DNA of 64,000 nt from Uranotaenia lowii (lineage: Eukaryota > Arthropoda > Insecta > Diptera > Culicidae), in contig NC_073692.1 of the NCBI RefSeq assembly GCF_029784155.1, forward strand, positions 432,617,324 through 432,681,323. Reading direction: 5' to 3'. The notes below the pieces were generated by a model. The model was not told where the DNA came from and did not search any database. It saw nothing but the letters and a program-made list of their open reading frames with translations. The translations under genes and the position numbers were made by a program. This document shows positions 25,150-36,013 of the stretch, piece by piece. Within the stretch, counting starts at the first letter, position 1; each line of letters opens with the position of its first letter.

Positions 25150-25618
25150 TATTAAGTCTTTGTTTTTGGTTTTAACACTGACATCCGAAAACGGTGTCAA
25201 AGAGCTTGGAGTTTTAGCTTTTTTGTTTTTTTTTTGGTTTCTGAAATAGAAAGCTGGGCCTTGCCAAGGATGATTATGCTTTTAAGTAGATCTATATTTT
25301 CAAAATTTAACTTCAAGTGCGTCAAAACGCTACAAAATGTTCTACAAATTTGCTATTCGTCTTAAAACCATGATGCACTAAAGTTTGCGTGGTTTTGCAG
25401 TGTTTCCAGAATTAATCACATTTTTAACTTTTATTTTTTCCCACATAAAGTTACAGACAAATGTAATGGTCTCCGAGAGTTATCCGATTGAGCGAAAAAC
25501 TTTGTCTGTATTGTTTAATCATTGATTGGACCAAGATTGAGGGGTGAGGGCTAGATTTCAGAAAAGTTGAGTTTTAAGGATCTCCCTAGCGTACTTATAA
25601 TATTTTCAGTGCAATGGA
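25150..25618. other. AT-rich DNA, nothing recognised
   Basis: Unassigned sequence between the TA-target element and SINE copy 1. Confidence 0.5.
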
Positions 25619-25858
25619 TGGCAACCGATCGTAACTTAGAGGAAAGCTTTTAAGTCTTCTTAGCCAGAGGTCATGAGATCGAGACTGGTCACGACATTCA
25701 TAGTACTCTTTCTGTGGGTTAATGGTGTTAGCATAAGTAAGATGTTAGTCATTTAATCCTTGAAAGATGTACGCTCTAGTCTTAAATATAATATAGATCT
25801 CATCAAAGAAACAAAGATTTCCTATCTGTGTGTGATCGTTTAAAACAAAAACAAAAAA
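25619..25858 (+). mobile_element. tRNA-derived SINE, copy 1
   Basis: It aligns along its length with 43091-43325. Shared blocks include AGCCAGAGGTCATGAGATC, the GTTAGCAT core and CCTTGAAAGATGTACGCT. The tRNA-like head is more decayed than in copy 2. It ends in an A-rich tail near 25845-25858. SINEs are transcribed by RNA polymerase III and copied by LINE machinery; no activity is implied for this old copy. Confidence 0.75.
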
Positions 25859-26530
25859 GAATACTCTAAACCAATCAGAAAAGGATAGAAGATATTGCAA
25901 AGCTATGTTTTGTTCTATAACGAGCTTTTTTAGATGAGTAGGATCCAATTGTATTGCTTAGAATTGGCTAAATTCGTTTTTTTTTTATTTTCGCGAAGTA
26001 AAAATCTAAAAAAATAAATATGTAGAACGAATAATATTTGATTTTTTCATGCATTTATTAAACTTAAATTTGCACAATGCCACATCGTAACATTTTGTTT
26101 TTTTTTTATCTTTTGATGAAAATTGTTAAATCAAGCTTAAATTATACATGAGCTTGGATTTATGGAATTGTAAAACCTAGATGACACGAGCAAGAGACAG
26201 ACTACGGGGATCGGTAGTCAGTGAAATGGAGCGGGTCACCCATAAAATGTCAAATGCAAGAGACTACATAAATAGCAACAAGGGGTGATACTTTTTCAAA
26301 ACGGTTTGTGCAAACAATTAACATGATTTATCGCCAGTAACCGTGCCGTCCTGTTCTCTAAACCAGTTAAAATCATCGTGTGCTGATGCGTGCGAATCAC
26401 AATTGCAACATTCGTGGCGAAATTCAATCTTTCCATCACACAATTTAGAACTCGCGAATGGTTGTTGTTTTTTTCCTCTTCTTTCACTATCGTAAATTAA
26501 AACCAGAACTGATAATTTATTCATTTTATT
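25859..26530. other. AT-rich DNA, nothing recognised
   Basis: Short overlapping minus ORFs at 26296-26524 are unrecognised. Confidence 0.4.
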
Positions 26531-27720
26531 AATTTGGATTCAGCTCTGAAGCGCACATTTGCACCACGGAATCGCCATTTTAATGTCGACCAGCTGTCGA
26601 GTTGGCCATCATCAGTCGACTTTTTTTCGCTGTGCCGAAACGCTGATTTAATGCTTAAAGTTTCAGGGAAATAAATTGCTCTAAATCAATGTTTTTTTTT
26701 TGCTCGCTCTTTCATCGAAACTGCCAGACAATCAAAACAATGGAAGCTCGAAAAGCTCCGTGTTTATGCGATCAATGGATTAATCGCAAATCTATGGCAT
26801 TTTTGCACTCTCGGCTCAACTTCTGAATAATGGCGGTCCGATGCCCTCGGGCGTTATCAATTATCAATTATTTTATCAACAAGCAAGAGCATGAGCAAAC
26901 AAACAAGTGTGTCTGTACACTCCAACTAGTGTGTGCACTTTCGAACTGTATGACTTAACACTTCATCGAGCCAGAATACATCCATTGTGTCTGGATGCGA
27001 TAAAATGGCTCGGGACACCACTATTCAGCATTATTTTCGACCGGATAAAAAAGTTTTCCCCTCAAGCATCGACAAGTAGAAGGAGTAGAGTCAGTGGGTT
27101 GAACAATGGTCTTAAGTTGGTTTCTTTTCCGGCTTGCGGTAACTAAAGTGGAGGGACTAAATTGGTATCTAACTTGGCGAAACCTTAGAAAGAGTAAAGG
27201 ATAAAACCGTCCGCCCATAAGAACGAAGAAAGAACGGTCTCAGCAACCCGGCTAAAATCGACACTCTCGCCTTCGTCGCCATCTCACCGCCTACTAGTTG
27301 CCTACTTACTTGTCTACTTGAGATCACCGCCAGCAGCAAATGACCAACCCAAAAAGGAAGCCGGAGTAAAATCGATTCGCGAAAACATTAGCCGAGGGAG
27401 TCGTAAAATGACAACAGGATCTATTTGTCGTAACTTAGGCTGATATCGTTTTAATGTATTACGGGGACCAAATTAATGGCTTTGTTGCATCAGGTCCGAA
27501 TGGTAAAATTTACAGACCCAGGCAAGCCCATTTGACCGATAGTTTCCTGCGGTCGTTTGTCAGATGGGGATTAATGGAGGGGAAAAAAGGCAGGCTGACT
27601 GACTTACTGACTGACCTAGGGTATGCGTGAAGGCCTTACGAACTTCTCTTCTTATCGCTCATCGAAATGGATTAGGGGGTTTTCAGCTGAAGTGAAAGCT
27701 TAAATGACCATTCCATTCTA
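26531..27720. other. GC-raised non-coding island with homeodomain-like words
   Basis: A unique-looking block. It contains TTTATGCG followed by ATCAATGGATTAATCG near 26763-26787, and TTTTAATGTATTACG plus AATTAATGG near 27449-27479. These resemble homeodomain and Caudal-type target words, which are also common by chance. No ORF of note. Confidence 0.3.
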
Positions 27721-28126
27721 GTTGATGGATGTTCAATGTTTTGGGGATAAAATGCAGAGCAGTTAGCAAAAATAACTCATCGAAGCAAGGACCAGCTTCA
27801 GAAAAGGCAAGTGGCCTACTTTTTTTAAGGGACTCAGTATTGTCAACCCGGTTCTATATATTCAAACATGATATATTTTTGAAATTTGAGTCTCATTTTC
27901 CAGAAGTTAAAATTTTCAAAAATTTAAAAGATTGGTCTTAAACTTTATCTTTAGCAAAAGAAAAAAAAAATGAGGATTTCAAAAATTAGATAAGGTTTTT
28001 TTTTCAAATTATGATACGGATGCACAACTCGTCATAAGTCCAAAAATGTTATTGTTTTACAACAAGAGATGATTTCATATTTAGAAGTTCTCAGAAAAGT
28101 TTTAAGTAATTAAAAACAGATGTGAA
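27721..28126. other. AT-rich DNA left of the mariner element
   Basis: Nothing recognised; a 70-codon ORF at 27729-27941 has no domain. Confidence 0.5.
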
Positions 28127-28128
28127 TA

Positions 28129-28155
28129 AGGACCGTATCGTAAATTATGAATACA
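28129..28155 (+). repeat. left terminal inverted repeat of ITmD37E element
   Basis: 27 bp starting AGGACCGTATCG, the inverse of 29404-29430 with one mismatch. Confidence 0.93.
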
Positions 28156-28221
28156 CGTTATAAGTCTTCTATTTATTTATTGCTCTTTTATTTTTCAATT
28201 CTGGTTGTTTGTACATGTTTA

Positions 28222-29295
28222 TTAGACTTCAAAGAATGGGATAACAGCAAGAATCATCTTATTATCCTTGGATCTGCTCAGTTCACGCACTTTTCCTTTG
28301 ATTCCTCGCATTAAGTTTTGCACAACGGTTGCATCGATGGTTTTGCTTACATTTATCCAGTCCTTCTTGAACTGGTTGATGTCAACAGCTCCATGGTCCT
28401 TCTCCCGCAGTTTCCCTTTCATCAGGGCCCAATACCTTTCGATAGGCCGGATCTCTGGGCAATTTGGAGGATTCATCGCTTTTGCGGCGAAATTGACTTC
28501 CATCTCTCGATACCACTCTAAGACTGAACGCGCGTAGTGGCATGATGCAAGATCTGGCCAAAATAGTGTCTGACCTTTATGCTTCTGAATGAGTGGCAAA
28601 ATACGCTTTTGAAGACATTCAGTCCGATATATTTCGGCATTCATGTTCCCGAAACTGAAAAAAGGTGATGACTTCATACCACATTGACAAATTCCTTGCC
28701 AAACCAGCACCTTCTTGCCAAATTTTTCACAAAAAATTGACTTCTCCGAGTTTGGGACATCTGTTCCTTGAGGCACAGTGTAGACTTGTGCACCTGGAAG
28801 AGTTTTGTAGTCCATTTTCACATATGTTTCATCATCCATAATAATGCACAAATTCTTCTTGCTCAAAACCTCATCGTACAACTTCCGAGCTCGAGTTTTC
28901 ACGGATTTCGCCTGAATCTTGCTGCGTTTCGGACATTTCTGCTTCTTGTAGGTCTTCAACGAGTTACGTGCCTTGGCACGTTGCACCATTCCGATTGATA
29001 TCCCACACTTTCTTGCGTAATCCCGAACTGAAATATTCAGTTTTCTTTCAAACTGCTCGCAAATCTTTTTGTCCAAAGCCAGCTTGGATGCACCAACTTT
29101 TCGGCCACGACCAGGGAGATCCCTGAAAGTGTTGTGCATACCAAATCGGCAATAGCCTTTTGAACTGCACAGATGCTGACTCCTTCCTGTTTCGCCAATT
29201 TTCTTATAGTCAAGCCGCGCTCCGAACAGTATTTGGTCACAATCTTTTTGCCGTTTTTCTTCCGAAAGTCCCTTCATTGCTGCGCCGGGATTCAA
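28222..29295 (-). CDS. Tc1/mariner (D,D37E) transposase, probably inactive
   Basis: A 357-codon ORF for the cut-and-paste transposase that binds the element's inverted repeats and moves it to TA sites. The catalytic residues are visible: D155 in MDDETYV, D248 in WPDLASCHYA and E286 in NPPNCPEIRPIERYW, with exactly 37 residues between D248 and E286. A second helix-turn-helix lies near residues 88-110 (ISVRDYARKCGISIGMVQRA), after a GRPR-like linker (LPGRGRK, 60-66). Residues about 16-50 look wrong. The expected first helix-turn-helix (GLTIRKLAKQEGVSICAVQKA) is in another frame at about 29155-29250, so two compensating frameshifts scramble the DNA-binding domain. The natural start is probably the second Met (MKGLSEEK). 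Likely defective unless the shifts are sequencing errors. Confidence 0.9.
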   Translation of the reverse strand: MNPGAAMKGLSEEKRQKDCDQILFGARLDYKKIGETGRSQHLCSSKGYCRFGMHNTFRDLPGRGRKVGASKLALDKKICEQFERKLNISVRDYARKCGISIGMVQRAKARNSLKTYKKQKCPKRSKIQAKSVKTRARKLYDEVLSKKNLCIIMDDETYVKMDYKTLPGAQVYTVPQGTDVPNSEKSIFCEKFGKKVLVWQGICQCGMKSSPFFSFGNMNAEIYRTECLQKRILPLIQKHKGQTLFWPDLASCHYARSVLEWYREMEVNFAAKAMNPPNCPEIRPIERYWALMKGKLREKDHGAVDINQFKKDWINVSKTIDATVVQNLMRGIKGKVRELSRSKDNKMILAVIPFFEV

Positions 29296-29403
29296 AACTC
29301 AACTTTTTTCGAGATATTCTGATTGTTTACTATATTTATAACACGCGATCACTTAACAGCTGTCAAAACACTTCATAGTCTTTTTCACAGAGAGGCTTAA
29401 AGT

Positions 29404-29430
29404 TGTATTCATAAATTACGATACGGTCCT
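29404..29430 (-). repeat. right terminal inverted repeat of ITmD37E element
   Basis: Inverse complement of 28129-28155 with one mismatch, followed by the TA duplication. Confidence 0.93.
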
Positions 29431-29432
29431 TA

Positions 29433-31316
29433 ATGCATCAAATTGATGAATCTCATTCAGAGGCTTAGAATAATCAGTTCTGTATGTATTACGTGTAACT
29501 TTTTGACAAACTATCTCAGAAAACACCATTTTCAATATTCTACTCTTTGCAATGGTCGAATTTCTTTTATTATCTTCGAACCTTCCAATCATTGGAGTTC
29601 AATGTTCCTATATGAAGCCCCTGGAGCCGAAGGGCTATAAGTGACAAAATGGAAAAAAACTGAGTACCGCCAATGATCTGATGCTATTTAAATCACCATT
29701 TTATTCAACTATTTTCTAATGTTTTGGTCTCTGTGAAAAAAAACTTTTTTTACTGAAAGCCATCAACTCTAACGTGATTCCCAGAAAATAGTGTTTTTTT
29801 CATTGGGACCAAAATATTGAAAAAAAAAATTGTAATCAACGTTGATTTTTTTATTTTCCGACTTTATGCTTTGGTACTTTTATTGGATCCAATTTTATTG
29901 GATCTAAAAACTTTTATTTTTGATCCAACATGTCGGTGTTTGTAAAAACCTTCATCAGAGATCCTGTGAGTATTTTAACAACTAGTGAAGTGTATAGTAT
30001 GGGTTGATTTCTTAGTTTCTAGCGTTACTTTCAAAATAGTAGATTTTGAATTGCGTTCGTAAAAGCGTATTGTGCGGATGTGTTGGGGTGGAGTTTCACT
30101 GTGAATTGGTAAAATTATGTTTTTGGTTGCCTTATATGGCTAAAAGACGAACTTACATTCAAATTTTAAATTTATAATTTTATAACATTGAACCCAAATC
30201 AGGACATAGTTTCTTCTTGCGTTGTTTTCTGGATATCGAAATTTATGACAAGTTTTCAATCGGTTTTTTTTTTGTAATTGTGTTTGTGTAAGATGTCTAA
30301 AACGAATGCAAAGATGGAGTTAAGATTTTTATGAGTATGTGTTTGTTTTCGTTTTCTGATAACCTGGTAAAACATATTGACTTCGTTTTCAAATGTTGAG
30401 AAACTAGAATAATATACCTACATAATAAATTACCACAAAACCTTACTCTTTTGAAGATTTTGTGGTGAAAACGAGACTTCTTTTCATGATCAGGAAACAG
30501 AAGCTTACCTCAATTGGCTCACCAAGTTAAAAACACTTTTACAGAACATTTTTCTACTTTGATGGCCATAGTTCCGAATTTTTACCACTTAATTAAATAA
30601 AATATCGCTCAAATTTTTCACTTTTTCATCACAGCAGAAACAAATTATCTCTAGATCAAATATTTCCAAAACCACATCACCAAAAATTTCCAATAACGGT
30701 TATGATGAACATTTATAATAAAATTCAGTTCTCAAGCGGGGGGTAACTATGATATATTGTACTCTCGGATAAACTTTCACTATACATGATACATTTTGTA
30801 TGCTTTTTCCGGATAATTCCACTTTTTTGGGATAGAAAATTCAGACAGACTTCACCGTTACTCTAAATTCACTATTTAAAATTCATTTTTCGTAAAAAAT
30901 TCTTCAAACGTAGAGAAACTTGACCCAAGTGAAAAAAAACACGACTGCTCTTCACCAAGGCTTGCTTAGATATCCCGAAAACAGTATGAACATTTTTTAT
31001 TTTTTAATATTTTTCGATTAATAAATCTTAGTTGGTTTCCACAGAGAAAAAGTCTTCATTTGGTTTAGTAATTTTCAATGCATCAGCAAAATGATAATCG
31101 AATGTTACGTTTCACGAGTGGGAAAACTAATTCATTTACTAAATCTATTCAAATTGCGTTTAAGCTTTGAATGTGATTTGAAAAAAAAAATCGGATCTTT
31201 TGTGAAAGGTTTTGATTACGATTTTTGATTTTCAATTACTAATCCGAGCTCTAATTATGTGTATTCATGCATGTTTTTTATTTGATTTTGATTCTTAATA
31301 ACTTAATAACTTCTTA
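29433..31316. other. AT-rich DNA, nothing recognised
   Basis: Long homopolymer-rich stretch with no ORF above 65 codons. Confidence 0.5.
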
Positions 31317-31747
31317 CACTGCCCAAAAGGTTGGGATCACCTCAAAAACATAAAAATTTTGATCAGCCATATCTCAGCCATCTTATTACATATTGGAATT
31401 CATTTGATCTCATTCAAGAAATCGTTAGCAAAACCTTCTTTGAATGTATTTGACAAAATGTTAGTACTGAGTTGATATGACTTAAATTTAGCTTAAAGAA
31501 GGGACATTTAAAAAAAAACCGTACCTAAAATTCAAACCCGATCATCTCAGAGTGGGGTGGACAAAATTTCAAAATAAGAGTTGCATTCGAATCCTTTTTT
31601 TCATGCTTATTAAAATACATTTGTTTGATTTTGTGCGAGAAATTTGCAATGTTTTTTTTAAATATATAAAATAGCTACTTGAGTCATCGTCCAAAAGTTT
31701 GGGATCATTTCATAGTACGGTATAACGGCCAAAAGATTGGGATCAGT
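31317..31747 (+). mobile_element. Tc1-like element remnant (end motifs only)
   Basis: CACTGCCCAAAAGGTTGGGATCA-type sequence at 31317-31341 recurs as CCAAAAGTTTGGGATCA near 31690 and CCAAAAGATTGGGATCA near 31730. CCAAAAGTTTGG is typical of the termini of Tc1-like elements. No inverted partner and no transposase were found, so this is a fragment or a deletion derivative. Confidence 0.4.
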
Positions 31748-32679
31748 GTTCTAAAACATGCACTTTTATTTCACGGGTATCTCTGTTATCAAACAATGTA
31801 TTGTTTATCTGGTAAGCTGATTTGGAAGCTAATGAGTTGAACTTGCTTTATGAATTTTCAGTTGAAATATTTTTGAATACTAACAACATTAGATCTTTAG
31901 CTAAAGTTTCATCATTTTCTGATGATTTTTACCAAATAGTCTAACCGTTAAAAATATATGCAAATTTGTTTTGACCATATGTTACTTAGTTGTTTTACAA
32001 GTCATTGCAGATTGAATTGGCTTATATGAGAGCTTATCATCTGCACTAACTTACGAAACAGTTAAATAGTTAAAAGTAAAAATCTTCATATCATATGATT
32101 TTTGATATCACAACTTCATACTCAATTAAAAACTAATGTTCTAATTTTGGTTAACGTTTTAATGATAATAGTTTGAGATAATTTTTTTGATACATGCCAA
32201 ATTAAGTACAATTTATAAGCTTGCAAATAAGCTAATTTATTAATGTATATAGATCATATTTTGATTTTGGTTTTTATTCTGATTAAACCTGAATTCAAGT
32301 GGAAACAAATGTTTCAAAATACAACTCCGCAAACTACACAAAATTTACTTAAAGCTTATTAACTTATAAAAAAAATTATTTCAACGAACACAACACACAC
32401 GATTGCCATAAAATGGAGAGAAATTGTTAGTTATATGTCATTGTATAAACATCAATTTTTGTACTGTTTAATAATATTTTAAAAAATATGAAAACGAATT
32501 AAAAAAAAAAGAAATAGTTCATATTCAAAACGACCCGTATAAAAAATCTTAATAAATAAAATAAATCAGAATCCAATCGATTTTATCCGTAACCACCACT
32601 AAAGTATCGATTGATGAAGCATATAAGTGGCAGCATGAAAACCATGTTAAACTAACTAACGATCGTACCGAATCTAGCG
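31748..32679. other. AT-rich DNA, nothing recognised
   Basis: No ORF or repeat structure seen. Confidence 0.5.
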
Positions 32680-33560
32680 TTAAAATTGCCATGACTCATG
32701 ATCAAAACATAATTTAGCTCGTAGAGAAGAGCAGGTACAGCAAGTCAAGTCATATCGGAGCCCATCATAGAAGAAGGATGAAGGAAGGTGGATAACGCTA
32801 ATGTCGCTCAACCATGCGGAACAAATTGCACCTGAAAACGAGCCAACTTGGATGCATTCTTTGCATTTCTTTTCTCCCAGCCTGCTTTGTGCTGTTTGGC
32901 TGATGGAATGACCAAAAGAAGGAAACTCGGAACCCGAAAAAAAGGCAACCTTAAAACGACAACCCAAAAAAAAAGGATCCGTGCTGCTGCTTTGATGTAT
33001 CCTGTGTGCTGTGCATTGTCACTGTTGTCTGCTTCTGACGGTGTTGTCCGCTTGCTTTCCTCCTAAGAGAGTTCCTTTCGGAGAAGATCATACCGGGAGG
33101 AGGATTCCGGGCTGTAAACTGAACGCACATGGCGTTACGCTCATCAAGCGATTCTCCACGACCTGTTCCATTTCTATGGTTGGTCTTCCTTGACGAGGGT
33201 TTTTCTGTTGGATCACTACGCTGTAGGTCACGCCGAATTAAGGGTTCAATTTAGCTGGCAAACTTCATAATGCGTGCTGGCGTGGGATCTCGGAATTCGG
33301 GGCAGCTGTGGACTTGCAATTCCAATCCGTTTTTTTTTGTCTTTGTTCATCTTTGAAAAAACGTAAAATAAACCAACAATAGGTGCAAATCTGTCAGAAA
33401 TCACTAATTCGCCACGGTTGACTCTATTGTCCGGGAATTTGTTCGCCTATGCTCCACGGCATTTCTCCACGGTGCCGCCAAAAATCCGACAAGCTCACTC
33501 CAATGCTCATGTTCTGGCTGTTATCCGAGTCGAAATCGATTTTTGGGCTTGTTACTAGAG
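32680..33560. other. GC-raised non-coding island
   Basis: Balanced composition and conflicting short ORFs on both strands (95 codons minus at 32680, 72 plus at 32848), none recognised. Confidence 0.4.
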
Positions 33561-34690
33561 GAAAAACATATCAATTGAAGTGATTTGTTCTAATACTCTG
33601 AGCATGAAAAATTTTTGGTTATGCAATTGATGCAAATGGAGAAAAATGTCATAAAATTCAATATATGTAATCATTCAAAATTAACTAAATTACTCTCTTC
33701 TGACGTTCCAATTTGAGCCGAAAATATCTATTTTTACTCTAGTATGTGTTGTGAGCCTACTTGGTTGAATAATTCTACTGAATCAAAGCAACCGAAGAAT
33801 TCCCTTTGATTCAACCGCGGTATAAGAAAAGTTCAGGTACTGGTATTTCGATAGCAACATACTATCTTCTTCAGAGAGCGTTTAGTAAAAGTAGGCAATA
33901 GTTGGTATATTTTTTTTTTTTTATTTATCGATAATATGTTGAATGAGAATAATATGATTGTGAATCGTTCTCTCAGATTTTTAAGAAATTACTCAAATTT
34001 TCATACTGTTAGAAAGCGCGTAAAAGTGACGCAACAATGCACGATGAGACCCAACATCCCAATACAATCGAATCCTCAGATTTAAGGACCTTGAACTATA
34101 CTTAGCTTGCCTGAAATTTTATCAAAAATTAATACCTGTCCTCGCATTTGACCGAGCCATCTGAGTGAAGTGTTACAATTATCTATTTTCAATCAATCAA
34201 TCAATTTTATTATCAATTGCTCATATTTTGATAACGGTTCATTCTACAAAAATACTTTTAGTTTCAAATTGTAGCTCTTTAAAATCTGATCTGATCTGAA
34301 TTTCAATGAGCGCAATATACAGTGGAATTTTCGTAAAATTTAACAAAAATATTTTCGCAAACGTTGTGATGTCACGCTGGAATGGGTCATATTTAGTTTA
34401 GGTTTAGTTTAATATATTTGTTTCCTTCCATCTAAGCGATTGAAAAAATCCCATAAGTTTCAAAAGAAAAAAGAGAAAAAACGTCCAGAAGTTGAAGCAA
34501 ACTTCAAATTCATAACCTTTTGCTTATGAGGAATTTGGGCATATGAAGGCAAAATAGTCAAATTTCATCAAGAAAATGTTGACTTTACATTCCATTATGT
34601 AACTCAAATTTCGGTTTGTCAAAGCCGCTTAAATTTTATTAGAAAAGCTCTCGTAAGTTTTATGAAATCTTCTAGAAACCCGGGACGAAC
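33561..34690. other. AT-rich DNA, nothing recognised
   Basis: A few ATCA units near 34190-34205 and nothing else. Confidence 0.5.
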
Positions 34691-34939
34691 TTCTAAAAAT
34701 CTTGATTGGTGGAGAAAGATCGAGCAGAAAGCATCGATGGGTGTTTATTTTTGGAAATCGAGCCGTTTCTAAAAGCCTTTGACGGTGGCGGCTTAGAAAT
34801 AGGAAAAAAAATCGAAAGCCGGTTGGTATCCACCATTTTCGATTTAATCGAATCTAATGGTGCCTAATGGGCCAATACATTCAGGCGAAAAGGATCAGCC
34901 CAAAACCCCGTTTCGCTTCGAAGCCGTGTCTGTTTGGGG

Positions 34940-34970
<31 letters not shown>

Positions 34971-36013
34971 CCTGCCTATATGGATGTGATTATTGGCGAA
35001 CGTGTGTCAATTTCAATGAGACATCCCTCGGTGGAAGATTTTTTCAACCTCCCCCGCATCTTCTCTCTCTCTATCTATCTGCTTACGGATGGATGCGCGC
35101 AAATTTGCGGAATTGCTTGCTGGTTTTGCGGTTTTGCGGTGAAAATGTTGGTGATGATTATATTATAAACTTCAACTCAAGACCGGCGAGCGAATTGAGT
35201 AAAACCATTCGAGCCATAGCTAGCCTGAGTGGAGGGAAGTGGGTAAAATCTTCCCGTTTCTCCTGCTTTCCGGAAGAAAACTTCGGCTTTGGCTCCGGCT
35301 AAGGTTTTTCATTCGACGAAAGGAACCGGATGCAATCCGATTAGTGGGATTATTCTTAATTGGCCTTTTAGCGATGTTTCGCGGATTTTTATTCTTTCTT
35401 CCATCTCTCTTGCTTATCCGGTTTTTTTTTCTGGTTCGTGGGATCACTTTGAAGAAAGAACTGACCCGAAGGCGGTCACTCACTCCGGGAATCAGTTTGA
35501 TGTTACTTATTTCTGTGTCGATGCCGTGTTTGCCCATCAGGTAATTGCTTATTGGAGGTACTTGGTCCATGTCCTGAGATATCCTGACAAGGAGGAGTAC
35601 CGGATGCTGGGTCGCTCTGGTTGTCCGGCGACGACGGGGATTATCTTTCTTGAGAGTCGTTTTTTCTTCTATCATCATCTCCCTCAACTTCAACAAATTA
35701 TAATGTGTACCTACTTTGAAATGGACTGGTTGCCATTTTTGGGCTTTGGGATCAATTGCATTAATGAAGCAACCCCGGATTAGAGGGTCAGCTTTATTTA
35801 TTTTGCTATCAATTTCAGGTTCCGTCGCTTAACCCTTGCTAATTGATTGCGGATTAAGGCAGTCTTTTCTTCAGATTGTTCATTTCAAAGGCCAAATTTT
35901 TATTAATGAAAATAAACGAATATTTATAAATCAATTGTTTGAATCAATTTGATTTTAGAAATATTGGAAAGAAATTGATGGAAATTTCGATTGTTTTACA
36001 ATTCAAATGATTT
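34691..36013. other. GC-raised island before array 2, conflicting ORFs
   Basis: ORFs of 103, 122, 101 and 164 codons (plus) and 158 codons (minus, 35220-35696, very K/R/N-rich) overlap in several frames with no recognisable domain. That pattern is expected by chance in balanced DNA. An AT-rich stretch from 35800 leads into the satellite. Confidence 0.4.
34941..34969 (+). repeat. TGTC microsatellite
   Basis: About seven tandem TGTC units. Confidence 0.9.

Larger units (their letters stand above)
28129..29430 (-). mobile_element. ITmD37E-type Tc1/mariner element, complete ends, 1302 bp
   Basis: It has 27-bp terminal inverted repeats, AGGACCGTATCGTAAATTAT and onwards, with one mismatch (28129-28155 and 29404-29430), flanked by the TA duplication at 28127-28128 and 29431-29432. 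The single gene inside lies on the minus strand and encodes a D,D37E transposase. The length and layout fit known mosquito ITmD37E elements. The ends are almost identical, so insertion is fairly recent, but the transposase looks damaged near its N-terminus. Confidence 0.93.

Noticed and set aside
35220..35783. 158- and 164-codon ORFs on opposite strands
   Set aside because: They are mutually overlapping with no recognisable family. Their lengths are plausible by chance in the GC-raised island.
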